Assembly (NCBI RefSeq): GCF_026340565.1
Contig: NZ_JAPEPB010000001.1
Coordinates: 434,001-498,000, forward strand
Source of the DNA: Kitasatospora sp. NBC_01287
GTDB lineage: Bacteria > Actinomycetota > Actinomycetes > Streptomycetales > Streptomycetaceae
Direction: 5' to 3'
DNA length: 64,000 nucleotides
Part shown: positions 9,938-19,367 of the stretch, piece after piece
Numbering within the stretch: position 1 is the stretch's first letter
Layout: every line of letters starts with the position of its first letter
Notes under the pieces: model-generated
What the model was told of the DNA's origin: nothing
Seen by the model: only the letters and a program-made list of their open reading frames with translations
The model's database searches: none
Position numbers and translations under genes: made by a program

Positions 9938-11440
9938 TCAGCGGTACACGCGCAGCGCGCCGGGCCTGCTCCGCAGCAGCAGCCCGTCCGGCGCGGTCAC
10001 CGCCTCGCCGTCGACCCCCAGGTGCCGCACCTCCCGCAGGGCACCCACGCGCAGGCTGCGCAGCCGGGCGGTGCGGTAGACCGGGGTCCGCTCCAGCGCG
10101 CCGGTGAGCAGGGCCGCCACCAGGCGGGTGCGGGCGAAGCGGTGGCCGGCGTCGACCGCTCGCACGTCGAGGATCCCCGCGTCCAGACGCTCCCTGGCCA
10201 CCGGGGCCATGCTGCCGCGGCGACGGTAGCGGCCGTTGCCCGCGAAGAGCAGCCAGAGCCGGTGCGAGCGGCCGGCGATCTCCAGCGTGACCGGCTCGGC
10301 GCGGGGCAGCAGCCGGGCGACGGCGAGCGCCAGCGCGGGCCACTTGCCGATCCGGTGCTCCCAGCGCTCGCGCAGCCGGACCAGGTCGGGGTAGATGCCG
10401 ATGCTGAAGGTGTTGAGGAAGACCCGGTCCGTGCCCTCGCCGTCCGCCACCACCTCGCCGAGGTCGACCGCGATGCCGGTGCCGGCTTCCACGGCCGCCG
10501 CCGCGGTGGCGAAGTCGAGCAGGCCGACGTCGGTCGCGAAGTGGTTGAGGGTGCCACCGGGGAAGACCGCGAGCGGCAGGCCCAGTTCCGCCGCGCGGGC
10601 GGCGGCCAGGTTCACCGTGCCGTCGCCGCCGCAGACGCCGAGGGCGCCGTGCGCCGAGCGGGCCCGCTCGGCCGCCTCGGCCAACAGCTCCGGCAGGTCG
10701 TCACCGGCCTCGGCGACCCGCACCTCGGCCTCCGGCAGCAGCTCGCGCAGGGTGTCGGCCTTCGAGGCCGGTGCGCCGAGGCCGGGCAGCAGGTCGAGCG
10801 GGCCCAGGGCGCCGGAGCCGTCGTTCACCACCAGGTGCAGGCCGCGGCCGCGCGGCAGGGCCGGCAGGGTCGCCTCCGGGCCCGCCGGGGCGGCTGGTGG
10901 CCGCCGCCGCTCGGTTGCCGCCGGGCGCCAGCGGCCCAGCAGGGCGGCGGCGCCCGCACCGAGCGCCGCGCCGGCCAGCACATCGCCCGGGTAGTGCGCC
11001 CCGACGTAGACCCGGGAGAACATCACCGACGCGGCGAGGGGCACGAGGGCCGCACCCAGCACCGGGGACTCCAGGCCGAGCCCCACCGTGAAGGCGGCCG
11101 CCGAGGCCGAGTGCCCGGAGGGGAAGGAGGTGGTGAACGGCGCCCGCCGCAGATGGCGGACGGCGGGCACCGGCCCCAGTTCGGGACGCGCCCGGCCGCT
11201 CGCCCGCTTCGCCACCACGTTGGCCAGCGCGGAGGCGACCAGCAGCGAGCCCATCGCGCGCCCGGCGGCGCGGCGGGCGCGCGGGGTCCCGCCCAGCGCG
11301 AGGCCGGCCGCCGTCACGCCCCACAGCACGCCGTGGTCGGCCGCCCGGCTCAGCCGGGGCAGGCTCCACTCGGCGCCGGGCCACCGCGAGCGCGCGATGT
11401 GGACGAACAGCCGCCGGTCCAGGGCATCGATCCGCTTCAT
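9938..11440 (-). CDS. PAP2 phosphatase - diacylglycerol kinase fusion
   Basis: 500 residues. The N-terminal half is a membrane PAP2 lipid phosphatase: KRASGRARP (78-86), PSGH (107-110) and SRVYVGAHYPGD (142-153) are the three catalytic motifs. The C-terminal half is a DAGK/LCB5-type lipid kinase with the nucleotide motif GGDGTVN (271-277) and the conserved PGGTLNHFA (~292-300). It may interconvert phosphorylated and free lipids such as phosphatidic acid, lysophospholipid or undecaprenyl carriers. Such fusions occur in actinobacteria. ATG start at 11440. Confidence 0.9.
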   Translation of the reverse strand: MKRIDALDRRLFVHIARSRWPGAEWSLPRLSRAADHGVLWGVTAAGLALGGTPRARRAAGRAMGSLLVASALANVVAKRASGRARPELGPVPAVRHLRRAPFTTSFPSGHSASAAAFTVGLGLESPVLGAALVPLAASVMFSRVYVGAHYPGDVLAGAALGAGAAALLGRWRPAATERRRPPAAPAGPEATLPALPRGRGLHLVVNDGSGALGPLDLLPGLGAPASKADTLRELLPEAEVRVAEAGDDLPELLAEAAERARSAHGALGVCGGDGTVNLAAARAAELGLPLAVFPGGTLNHFATDVGLLDFATAAAAVEAGTGIAVDLGEVVADGEGTDRVFLNTFSIGIYPDLVRLRERWEHRIGKWPALALAVARLLPRAEPVTLEIAGRSHRLWLLFAGNGRYRRRGSMAPVARERLDAGILDVRAVDAGHRFARTRLVAALLTGALERTPVYRTARLRSLRVGALREVRHLGVDGEAVTAPDGLLLRSRPGALRVYR

Positions 11441-11536
11441 CGTCCGACGCTACCTCCGCTCAGGCCGCGGGCCCGGCCGACGCGACGTCGACCGGGCCCG
11501 CGGCGGGGACAAGTGATCCGACCCACCGCGGCCGCC

Positions 11537-11707
11537 CTACCAGCGGTACCAGCGGCTGCGGGAGCCGCCCGCGTCCGTCGTGCGGGCGATGAAGCCGATC
11601 AGCCAGACGACGAGCACGATGACCGCGACCCACCAGAGGATCTTGAGGGCGAAGCCGAGGCCGAACAGGAGCAGAGCGAGCAGCAGGACGATGAGTAGCG
11701 CAGCCAT
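11537..11707 (-). CDS. Short hydrophobic membrane peptide (56 residues)
   Basis: ATG 11707 to TAG 11539-11537, with a perfect AGGAGG eight bases upstream of the ATG. The protein is almost entirely two hydrophobic stretches (ALLIVLLLALLLFGLGFAL and ILWWVAVIVLVVWLIGFIA) followed by a short polar, Arg/Trp-rich tail ending SRWYRW. It matches the pattern of the small 'hydrophobic protein' family common in Streptomyces and other actinobacteria, often stress-induced. Too short for a usual ORF cutoff. Its neighbours, a PRC-barrel protein and bacterioferritin, fit a stress context. Confidence 0.85.
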   Translation of the reverse strand: MAALLIVLLLALLLFGLGFALKILWWVAVIVLVVWLIGFIARTTDAGGSRSRWYRW

Positions 11708-11904
11708 CGGAACCGGCCTCCTTCTTTAGCAACCTTCTTGGACAGCTTGGACAACCCCTCGGCTGCCCCGGACGCGCCAACTCATGCCGGCCGGTCAGCA
11801 CGGGCTACCGGGCAGGTGTGGGCCGCCGATCGCGGGGCAGCCGAGGGTCGGGTTCGCGGTGCCCGGGACCGGCCCGGGGCACCGCCGCAGTGAAGGGAGC
11901 ACCC

Positions 11905-12270
11905 ATGAGCGGCATCGAGATCTGGCAGTTCCGCACGACCTCCGGCCACCTGGCCGGCGCCGACCTGGTCGGCTACCACGTGGAGGCCACCGACGGTTCG
12001 ATCGGCAAGGTCGACAAGCACACCCGGGAGGTCGACGCCGAGTTCCTGGTGGTGGACACCGGCCCCTGGCTCTTCGGCCGCCACGTCCTGCTGCCCGCGG
12101 GCACCGTGCTGCGGGTCGACCAGGAGGAGCAGCGGATCCACGTGGACCGCACCAAGGACGAGATCAGGAACGGCCCGGAGTTCGAGCAGGACGGGCACGG
12201 CCCGAGCGGCGGCTACCTGGAGAAGTACGGCGCCTACTACGGCCCGTTCTACGGCGGCCCGGTGACCTGA
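11905..12270 (+). CDS. PRC-barrel domain protein
   Basis: 121 residues from ATG 11905 with GAAGGGAG upstream; an upstream GTG at 11818 gives an implausible Arg/Gly leader. Residues ~20-85 (GYHVEATDGSIGKVDKHT, EFLVVDTGPWLFGRHVLLPAG) form a PRC barrel, a small fold found in photosynthetic reaction centre H subunits, RimM and many stress-associated soil-bacterial proteins. The tail is Gly/Tyr-rich (YGAYYGPFYGG). Precise partner unknown. Confidence 0.85.
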   Translation: MSGIEIWQFRTTSGHLAGADLVGYHVEATDGSIGKVDKHTREVDAEFLVVDTGPWLFGRHVLLPAGTVLRVDQEEQRIHVDRTKDEIRNGPEFEQDGHGPSGGYLEKYGAYYGPFYGGPVT

Positions 12271-12325
12271 CCGCACGGCACGGCACGAGGAGACCTCAGA
12301 CCGTACAGGCTTCACAGCCGCGCGG

Positions 12326-12357
12326 AACTGACTGCCAGTCAGTTTGATGGGCCATCA
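12326..12357. promoter_or_regulatory. Inverted repeats upstream of bacterioferritin
   Basis: AACTGACT (12326-12333) and AGTCAGTT (12337-12344) form a perfect 8-bp palindrome with a 3-nt centre; TGATG-GGC-CATCA follows at 12345-12357. They sit ~85 bp before the bacterioferritin start, so look like a TetR-type or similar operator. Confidence 0.6.
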
Positions 12358-12440
12358 GATTGACGATCCGTCAGTTCCGCTTCCACCGCCTGTCCGTGCG
12401 CCGCCGCAGCCGCGGCGGCGCCGATCCGCCAGGAGGCTTC

Positions 12441-12971
12441 ATGTCCGAGTTCGTCACCGATGTCCACGCGCTGCGGGCCGCGGCCCGGCAGGAGATGCTC
12501 AAGGGTCCGGTCACCGCGGCCTACCGCGCCGATCTGCCGCGGGTGCTCGTGCTGCTCAACGCGGCGCTGGCCACCGAGACCGTCTGCGTCCTGCGCTACC
12601 GCCAGCACCACTTCGCCGCCACGGGGCTGAACGCCGAGCCGGTGGCCGAGGAGTTCCTGCGGCACTCCGAGGAGGAGCAGCACCACGCCGACCTGCTGGC
12701 CGCCCGGATCGCCCAGCTGGGCGGCACACCGGACCTCGATCCGATGCGGGTGGCGGAGCGCGCGCACACCACCTACGTGGCCAGCACCGACCTGCGCGAG
12801 ATGATCGAGGAGAACCTGGTGGCCGAGCGGGTCGCCATCGCCGGCTACACCGAGATGATCAGCTGGCTGGGCGACGGCGATCCGACCACCCGGCGGGTCC
12901 TGGAGGAGATCCTCGCGAGCGAGGAGGAGCACGCCGAGGACATGCTCGGCTTCCTGGGCGGCGGGCACTGA
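12441..12971 (+). CDS. Bacterioferritin / ferritin-like protein
   Basis: 176 residues, ATG 12441 after a perfect AGGAGG. Four-helix ferritin core with di-iron ligand patterns: ATETVCVLRY (~44), EEEQHHAD (~74-81), ENLVAERVAIAGY (~118) and SEEEHAED (~162-169). Would oxidise and store iron or, as in some Dps/Bfr-like proteins, protect from peroxide. Slightly longer than E. coli Bfr (158) because of a ~20-residue N-terminal extension. The two palindromes upstream suggest regulation by a repressor. Confidence 0.87.
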   Translation: MSEFVTDVHALRAAARQEMLKGPVTAAYRADLPRVLVLLNAALATETVCVLRYRQHHFAATGLNAEPVAEEFLRHSEEEQHHADLLAARIAQLGGTPDLDPMRVAERAHTTYVASTDLREMIEENLVAERVAIAGYTEMISWLGDGDPTTRRVLEEILASEEEHAEDMLGFLGGGH

Positions 12972-13338
12972 GCGCTCCGTCGTGCCGCTCCTGGCCGAGA
13001 GTCGGCACACCATCTCACGCCACGGAGATGCCGGACGCGGGCCGGCCGCCGGGCCCACCGCGCGTGACGTGAGCGCCCCGTCACCGGCACCGCGTCCGGC
13101 CCGCGTCCGGCCCGCGTCCGGCACAACGGGCGGCCGGGCGCCGGGCGGCGGAGAATTGGCCGGGGCGGCACGTCAACGCAGAGCCCGCGCCGCCCAGTTG
13201 TCCGGCGCCAGGCCGGCCCGGCCGTTCTGCCACCCCGGGGCGCGTCAGCCGTGGCGACGGCCGCGCCGACGGTCCTGGCACCCGGCCGGCAAGCGCGACT
13301 GACGCGTGCCGGCTCTCAGCAGACGGAGAGGAACCCCC
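12972..13338. other. Intergenic region before zwf-like gene
   Basis: No gene seen. It contains about three copies of an 11-bp unit CGCGTCCGGCC at 13091-13122, followed by GC-rich sequence with no convincing ORF, and ends at the GGAGAGGAACCCCC ribosome-binding region of the G6PDH-like gene. Confidence 0.6.
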
Positions 13339-14721
13339 ATGGCGACGACATCCGAGGTCGGCTGCCTGGTCGTCTTCGGCGCGACCGGCGACCTGGCCAA
13401 GCTGGAGACCTTCCCCGCCCTGGTGGGCCTGGTGGACCGGGGCGTCCTCGACGTCCCGGTGATCGGGGTCGCCAAGAACGGCTGGGGACTCCCCCAGTTC
13501 CGCGACTACGCGACCGCCTCGCTGCGCCTGGCCGGACTCGATCCGGCCGCCCCGGCCGCCACCCGCCTGCTCCAACTGCTGCGCTACGTGGACGGCGACC
13601 TCTTCGAGGAGGCCACCTACGAGGCGATGGCGCGGGAGATGGGCGACGCGGCGCATCCGCTCTACTACCTGGAGGTACCGCCCGCGCTCTTCGGGCGGAT
13701 CGGCCAGGGCATCGGGGCTGCGGGCCGGGCCCAGGGGTCACGGGTGATGGTGGAGAAGCCGTTCGGCACCGATCTGGCGAGCGCACGAGCGCTCAACAGC
13801 ACGCTGCGGCAGGTCTTCCCGGAGGACGCGATCTTCCGGGTCGACCACTGGCTGGGGCTGGAGGCGGTGCAGAACCTGCTCTTCGCCCGGTTCGCGAACG
13901 CGGTGCTGGAGCCGCTGCTGAACCGGACGTACGTGGACAACGTGCAGATCACCATGGCCGAGTCCTTCGACGTCGCCGACCGCGGCCGGTTCTACGACCA
14001 CACCGGTGCCATCCGCGACGTGCTGCAGAACCACCTGCTGCAGGTGCTGGCCACCGTGCTGGCCGACCCGCCGGACGGCCACGGGCTGGACCGCTGGCCG
14101 CAGGCCAAGGACCGGGTGATCGGCGCGATCCGCCCGCTGACGCCCGCCGACACCGTGCGCGGCCAGTACCAGGGCTACCGGGAGGTCGACGGTGTCGGCG
14201 CCGACTCCTCGGTGGAGACCTACGTCGCGGTGCGGCTGGCGGTGGACTCCTGGCGCTGGGCCGGGGTGCCGGTGCTGATCCGGGCGGGCAAGTGCCTGCC
14301 GGTGTCCGCCACCGAGGTGCGGCTCTCGTTCCGCCACCCGCCGCACGACATCTTCGGCCTGGCCGACAGCCGGGTGGCGAACGCCCTGCGGATCCGGGTC
14401 TCACCGCACACCGCGCTCGCGCTGACCCTGGTGGGCCGGGAGCCCGGGGCCGAGCGGCCGGTGCCGCAGTACGAGGAACTCGCCTTCTCCCAGCACCCGG
14501 GCGAGGACATGCGCCCCTACGACCGCCTGATCGGCGCGGCACTGAGCGGGGACCGCTGGCTGTTCGCGAACCAGCAGACCGTCGAGGACGCCTGGCGGAT
14601 CGTCGACCCGGTGCTCGACGACGCGGTGCCGGTCCATCCGTACCCGCGCGGCAGCTGGGGTCCGTCGCAGGCGGACGCGCTGCCGGGGCCCGGACGGGCT
14701 TGGCAGGATCCGGCGGCCTGA
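13339..14721 (+). CDS. zwf: Diverged glucose-6-phosphate 1-dehydrogenase
   Basis: 460 residues from ATG 13339. The dinucleotide motif FGATGDLA (13-20), EKPFG (139-143), RVDHWLG (167-173), QNHLLQ (230-235) and the RAGKCLP segment place it in the G6PDH family, which oxidises glucose-6-phosphate to 6-phosphogluconolactone. Catalytic Asp/His of RxDH and the His of NHLL are present. However two lysines normally contacting substrate phosphate are replaced: E23 in GDLAKLE and L174 in DHWLGLE (canonical DHYLGKE). Probably a paralogue rather than the main zwf. It precedes an FUSC protein and a GH15 glycosidase. Confidence 0.85.
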   Translation: MATTSEVGCLVVFGATGDLAKLETFPALVGLVDRGVLDVPVIGVAKNGWGLPQFRDYATASLRLAGLDPAAPAATRLLQLLRYVDGDLFEEATYEAMAREMGDAAHPLYYLEVPPALFGRIGQGIGAAGRAQGSRVMVEKPFGTDLASARALNSTLRQVFPEDAIFRVDHWLGLEAVQNLLFARFANAVLEPLLNRTYVDNVQITMAESFDVADRGRFYDHTGAIRDVLQNHLLQVLATVLADPPDGHGLDRWPQAKDRVIGAIRPLTPADTVRGQYQGYREVDGVGADSSVETYVAVRLAVDSWRWAGVPVLIRAGKCLPVSATEVRLSFRHPPHDIFGLADSRVANALRIRVSPHTALALTLVGREPGAERPVPQYEELAFSQHPGEDMRPYDRLIGAALSGDRWLFANQQTVEDAWRIVDPVLDDAVPVHPYPRGSWGPSQADALPGPGRAWQDPAA

Positions 14722-14790
14722 TCAGCCGTGGCCAGGGTGCGCGCGAGAGGTTACGGCGGGGCCGGAGCGGCCGCACGGGCACCTGGCGGG

Positions 14791-14862
14791 GCTGTCCTCG
14801 GCCGCGGGCCGGTCCTCGGGCCCGGGGCTGTCCTCGGCCGCGGGCCGGTCCTCGGGCCGGTC
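14791..14862. repeat. 36-bp direct repeat, 2 copies
   Basis: The unit starting GCTGTCCTCGGCCGCGGGCC at 14791 recurs at 14827 in tandem, differing only at the end. It lies between the G6PDH-like gene and the FUSC protein start, where the downstream frame is also open. Confidence 0.75.
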
Positions 14863-14876
14863 CGAGGACGCGCGCG

Positions 14877-17396
14877 GTGAGCCCGCAGGCGCGCGGTGCC
14901 TGGCGCGGGCCGGGCGAGGACGCCGGGCCCGCTCCTGGCACCCGGGGTGCGAGGGCCGGCAAGCCAGGCACACCGCCGAGCGAGGCGGCCAGGCGGGCGG
15001 TCCGCAACGCCGTACGGGTCACCGCCGCCGCGGCCGGCGGCTTCTACCTGTGCCGCTACGGCCTGGGCCAGCCGGTGGTGGCCATCTACGCGCTCTTCGC
15101 CGCCGTGTCCCTGGGCGCCCTGGCGCAGATCCCCGGCTCCGGGCGGCAGCGGGCCGCCACGGTGGCCGGCGCGCTGCCCATCGCCTGGGTGCTGGTCGCC
15201 GCCGGGACCGGGCTCTCGGCGCACACCTGGACGGCGGTCGTCGGCATGGTGGTGGTCGGCTTCACGCTGGCCTTCGCGGCAGTGGCCGGCCCGCGCCCGG
15301 CCGGGGCCGCCCCCGGGCTGCAACTGCTCTACATCCTGCCCTCGTTCCCGCCCTACGCGCCCGACCAGCTGTGGGACCGGCTGGCCGGCGTCTCCGTCGG
15401 GCTGGGGCTGCTCGCGGCCGCCGAGCTGCTGCTGCCCGAGGCCGGTGCGGTGCCCTACCGGCAGCGGCTGGCCGCTGCCGCGAGCGCGGCCGGCACGGTC
15501 GCGGCCGTGCTCGCGGCCCGGGCGGCGGACGGCACGGCGGACGGCACAGCACGGCGCGCGGCGGATGGCACGGCCGGTGGCCGGGCCCGCTCGCCCAGCT
15601 CGACGGATCGGCTGGCCGCACTCGGTGAACGGCTGCGCCCGTTCCGGGTGCCGCCCGCCGAGCGGCCGGCCTCGGCGAGCCGTACGGACCGCGCGCTCGC
15701 CCAGGCCGGCGTGGCCGCCCGCGAGCTGCTCGCCAAGCTCGACGAGCTGAGCCGCGCCACCCCGTCCCCGAGCCCCGACCCGCTCTCCGCCGAACTGCTC
15801 GGCCAGGTCGCGGACGGCTGCGCGCACACGGCGCGGCTGCTGGAGTCGGGCCGACGGCTGGGATCGGGCCAACGGCTGGGCCACCGCCCGCACCGGGCCC
15901 CCCATCGGGACCCGCACCGGGCCGACGGCGGTGCCGGCGAGGAGCTGGACCGCGCGATCACGGGCTTCCAGGCCGCCCGGGCCGCACTCGCCGCCGACCC
16001 GCCCACCGACCCGCCCGCCGACCCTCCCGCCGACCCTCCCGCCGACCCTCCCGCCCACTCCCCCGGCAGCCATCGCCGTCACACCACGGTGCTGGCCGTC
16101 GCCGAACCGGCCCGGATCCTGGCCACCGCCGCCGAGGTGGCGGTCCACGGCAAGCCCGCTCTGGCGCCGCACCCGCCCTACCTGTTCTGGTACGCCCGCG
16201 CCGGGGTGGCCACCCTCTGGTGGTACCGCGTCCGCAGCCACCTGACCCGGCACTCGGTGCACTTCCAGAACGCCGTGCGCACCACCGTCGGCCTGGCGCT
16301 GGCCAGGACGATCGCCGGTGTGCTGCTGCTCTCGCACGGCTTCTGGGTGATGCTCGCCGTGCTGACGCTGACCCGCACCACCGCCATGCGCACCTGGCAG
16401 ACGGTCTGGCAGGCGCTGCTCGGCACCCTCTGCGGCGCGCTCGCGGCCGGCGCGCTGCTGCTCGCCGCGGGTGGTCACACCAACGCCTACGCGATCGCCC
16501 TGGTGCCCGCGATGCTCGCCGCGTTCACCATCGGCCCGCTGCGCGGGGTGGCCTGGGGCCAGGGGCTGTTCACGCTGGTGGTGGCCAGCGCGTTCGCCCA
16601 GCTGGAACCGTCCACCTGGCAGCTCGCGCAGACCAGGCTGGTGGACGTGGCCACCGGCAGCGCGGTGGGCCTGGCCTGCGGGGTGCTCGCCTGGCCGCGC
16701 GGTGCCCGCCCCGAGTTGCAGCGCGCCATGGCCGAGCTGCTGAACACGATCGGCCAGGTGGTCAGCAGGACCACCGCGAGCCTCCTCGCGCCGGGCGCCG
16801 GCACGGCACCGGACCTGCACGCGGCCCGACGCGCCCTGCTGCTCGCCGAGTCCTGCTACGCCCAGTACCAGAGCGAGCCCGGCGATCCGCTGCGCGGCCG
16901 GGTGGACTGGCAGGGCGTGCTGATCGCCGGTCACCACGTGGTGCTCGGTGCCCAGGAGATCATGGACGAGCACCGGCGCGCCGACACCGCGGCCGGCCGG
17001 GCCGCAGGTCAACAGACCGCAGGCGATCAGGCCGCAGGTGATAAGGCCGCAGATCAACAGGCCGCGGCCGACCGGAGCACCGGTGAGGTCGGCGAGGCGG
17101 CCGCCGGGCAGGCCCGGGCGGCGGCCGACCGGCTGGCCCGCGACTGCGCCGACCTGGCCGCGCGGATCGGCAGCCCCGCCGCCGGGCGCGACACGCCGTC
17201 CGCGCGCCCGACCCCACCCGTGGACCTGGCCGGGGACCTGGCGGGCGTTCCGCCGGTCCTCCTCGACCTGGAGCTGTGGCTGAACGGCGTGACCGCCGAC
17301 CTGCGCCGCATCCCGCCCCGTCCCACCTCCCAGGCCGATGCCACCGCCACCCCCGCCCCCGCCCTTGCCGCGAGCGCCCCACACCGCACCGAATGA
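14877..17396 (+). CDS. FUSC-family inner-membrane protein
   Basis: About 839 residues from the GTG at 14877; the start is uncertain because the frame is open far upstream. Two hydrophobic six-helix blocks (~45-195 and ~450-590) separated by a ~240-residue cytosolic region form the FUSC/aromatic-acid exporter (YccS, AaeB-like) layout. The middle holds a degenerate DPPADPPADPP repeat near 15998-16050; the ~220-residue tail is Ala/Arg/Asp-rich with AGQQTAGDQAAGDKAADQ-like repeats. Probable efflux component for organic anions; substrate unknown. Confidence 0.8.
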   Translation: MSPQARGAWRGPGEDAGPAPGTRGARAGKPGTPPSEAARRAVRNAVRVTAAAAGGFYLCRYGLGQPVVAIYALFAAVSLGALAQIPGSGRQRAATVAGALPIAWVLVAAGTGLSAHTWTAVVGMVVVGFTLAFAAVAGPRPAGAAPGLQLLYILPSFPPYAPDQLWDRLAGVSVGLGLLAAAELLLPEAGAVPYRQRLAAAASAAGTVAAVLAARAADGTADGTARRAADGTAGGRARSPSSTDRLAALGERLRPFRVPPAERPASASRTDRALAQAGVAARELLAKLDELSRATPSPSPDPLSAELLGQVADGCAHTARLLESGRRLGSGQRLGHRPHRAPHRDPHRADGGAGEELDRAITGFQAARAALAADPPTDPPADPPADPPADPPAHSPGSHRRHTTVLAVAEPARILATAAEVAVHGKPALAPHPPYLFWYARAGVATLWWYRVRSHLTRHSVHFQNAVRTTVGLALARTIAGVLLLSHGFWVMLAVLTLTRTTAMRTWQTVWQALLGTLCGALAAGALLLAAGGHTNAYAIALVPAMLAAFTIGPLRGVAWGQGLFTLVVASAFAQLEPSTWQLAQTRLVDVATGSAVGLACGVLAWPRGARPELQRAMAELLNTIGQVVSRTTASLLAPGAGTAPDLHAARRALLLAESCYAQYQSEPGDPLRGRVDWQGVLIAGHHVVLGAQEIMDEHRRADTAAGRAAGQQTAGDQAAGDKAADQQAAADRSTGEVGEAAAGQARAAADRLARDCADLAARIGSPAAGRDTPSARPTPPVDLAGDLAGVPPVLLDLELWLNGVTADLRRIPPRPTSQADATATPAPALAASAPHRTE

Positions 17397-17507
17397 CCAG
17401 ATGAACCGATGAACCGAGGAACCGATGCCATGCCGACCTGACAACCTGCCGCCCTGCCGACCTGACCTGACCTGACCTGACGACCAGTCGAACGAAGGTG
17501 ACCCCTG

Positions 17508-19307
17508 ATGCCCGGACGGATCGAGGACTACGCGATCGTCGGTGACCTGCGCACCGCCGCCCTGATCGGCACCGACGGCTCGGTCGACTGGCTCTGCTGC
17601 CCGCGCTTCGACTCGCACGCGTTCTTCGCCGCACTGCTCGGCTCCGAGGAGAACGGCCACTGGCGGATCGCCCCGAACGGCGCGGGCGCCTGCACCAGCC
17701 GCACGTACGCCTCGGACTCCCTGGTCCTGCAGACCCGCTGGGACCAGCCGGCCGGCCAACTGGTGCTCACCGACTTCATGCCGCCGACCACCGAGGACGC
17801 CCCGCCCCGACTGATCCGGATCGCGCAGTGCACCGCCGGCACGGTGGAGGTGACCAGCGAGCTGCGGCTGCGGTTCGGCTACGGCCAGTACGTGCCCTGG
17901 GTGCGGCGGGCCGAGGGCGGGCACGTCGCCATCGCCGGCCCGGACGCGGTCTGGTTCCGCTCCGACACCGACCAGCGCGGCGAGCACCGCCTCACTCGCT
18001 CGCACATCACCCTGCAGGCCGGCGACCGCGCCGAGTTCGAACTCAGCTGGCGCCCCTCCCACCTACCGGCGCCGCCGCCGGTCGATGCCCAGGAGGTGCT
18101 GCGGACGACCCTCGACTTCTGGTCCGGCTGGATCGCCGACTGCACCTACCGGGGCCCCTGGCGCGCCGCCGTGACCCGCTCGCTGATCACCCTCAAGGCC
18201 CTCACCTACGCGCCCACCGGCGGCATCGTCGCCGCGGCCACCACCTCGCTGCCCGAGGACCTCGGCGGCGAACGCAACTGGGACTACCGGTTCTGCTGGC
18301 TGCGCGACGCCACCCTCACGCTCTCCTCCCTGCTGCGCAGCGGCCTGGTCCGGGAGGCGGAGGCCTGGCGCGAGTGGCTGGAGCGCGCGGTCGCGGGCAG
18401 CCCCGAGGACCTGCAGATCATGTACGGCGTGGCCGGCGAGCGCTTGCTGCCGGAGGCCGAACTCGACTGGCTCCCCGGCTACGAGGGCGCCCGCCCCGTC
18501 CGGTCCGGCAACGCCGCGGCCGGCCAGCTCCAACTGGACGTCTACGGCGAGGTGATGGCCGCCCTGCACCTGGCCCGCTCGGCCGGCCTGCCCCCGCTGC
18601 GGCACGCCTGGGACGTGCAGTGCGCGCTGATGGACTTCCTGGCGACGGCCTGGCGGGAGCCGGACGACGGGCTCTGGGAGGTGCGCGGCCCGCGCCGGCA
18701 CTTCGTGCACTCCAAGGTGATGGCCTGGGTCGCAGCCGACAGCGTCGTGAAGTCCGCTCAGGCCTTCCAACTGCCCGGCCCGGTGGCCCGCTGGCGCGCC
18801 ATGCGCGACGAGATCCACCGGGAGGTCTGCGCGCAGGGCTTCGACACCGAGCGCAACACCTTCACCCAGTACTACGGTTCGCGTGAACTGGATGCCGCGC
18901 TGCTGATGATCCCCAAGGTCGGCTTCCTGCCCGCCGACGACCCGCGGGTGGCCGGCACGGTCGACGCGGTCGCCCGCGAGCTGGACCACCAGGGCTTCCT
19001 GCGCCGCTACAGCACCGGGGGCGAGGGCCCGAGCAGCGTGGACGGCCTCTCCGGCTCCGAAGGCGCCTTCCTGGCCTGCTCGTTCTGGCTCGCCGACGCG
19101 CTGACCGCGCTGGGCCGGGAGGAGCAGGCCCACGCGCTCTTCGAGCGGCTGCTCGCGGTGCGCAACGACGTCGGCCTGCTGGCCGAGGAGTGGGACCCGG
19201 TCGCCGGTCGCCAAGTGGGCAACTTCCCGCAGGCGTTCAGCCACGTCGGACTGCTCGACACCGCCCTCGGCCTCTCCGGCCGGCCGCGTCTGATGGGCCG
19301 CAGCTGA
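17508..19307 (+). CDS. Glycoside hydrolase family 15 protein
   Basis: 599 residues, ATG 17508. Starts with the family signature RIEDYAIVGDLRTAALIG and SVDWLCCPRFDS, then (alpha/alpha)6-barrel motifs such as GGERNWDYRFCWLRDAT (~248-264), LPGYEGARPVRSGNAA (~322-337) and EGAFLACSFWLADAL (~518). In actinobacteria related proteins are glucoamylase-like or trehalases; cytosolic, no signal peptide. Placed after the G6PDH-like and FUSC genes, so may supply glucose for that branch; substrate is inferred. Confidence 0.9.
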   Translation: MPGRIEDYAIVGDLRTAALIGTDGSVDWLCCPRFDSHAFFAALLGSEENGHWRIAPNGAGACTSRTYASDSLVLQTRWDQPAGQLVLTDFMPPTTEDAPPRLIRIAQCTAGTVEVTSELRLRFGYGQYVPWVRRAEGGHVAIAGPDAVWFRSDTDQRGEHRLTRSHITLQAGDRAEFELSWRPSHLPAPPPVDAQEVLRTTLDFWSGWIADCTYRGPWRAAVTRSLITLKALTYAPTGGIVAAATTSLPEDLGGERNWDYRFCWLRDATLTLSSLLRSGLVREAEAWREWLERAVAGSPEDLQIMYGVAGERLLPEAELDWLPGYEGARPVRSGNAAAGQLQLDVYGEVMAALHLARSAGLPPLRHAWDVQCALMDFLATAWREPDDGLWEVRGPRRHFVHSKVMAWVAADSVVKSAQAFQLPGPVARWRAMRDEIHREVCAQGFDTERNTFTQYYGSRELDAALLMIPKVGFLPADDPRVAGTVDAVARELDHQGFLRRYSTGGEGPSSVDGLSGSEGAFLACSFWLADALTALGREEQAHALFERLLAVRNDVGLLAEEWDPVAGRQVGNFPQAFSHVGLLDTALGLSGRPRLMGRS

Positions 19308-19367
19308 TACTGACGATCCTTTGGACATCCGTGGACATCCGTGGACACCCGACGGACCGCCGGAGGG

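Noticed and set aside
13251..14876. Frame upstream of the FUSC protein suggesting a 1381-residue fusion
   Set aside because: It crosses the G6PDH-like gene in another frame and is Arg/Ala-rich noise; the real FUSC start is near 14877.
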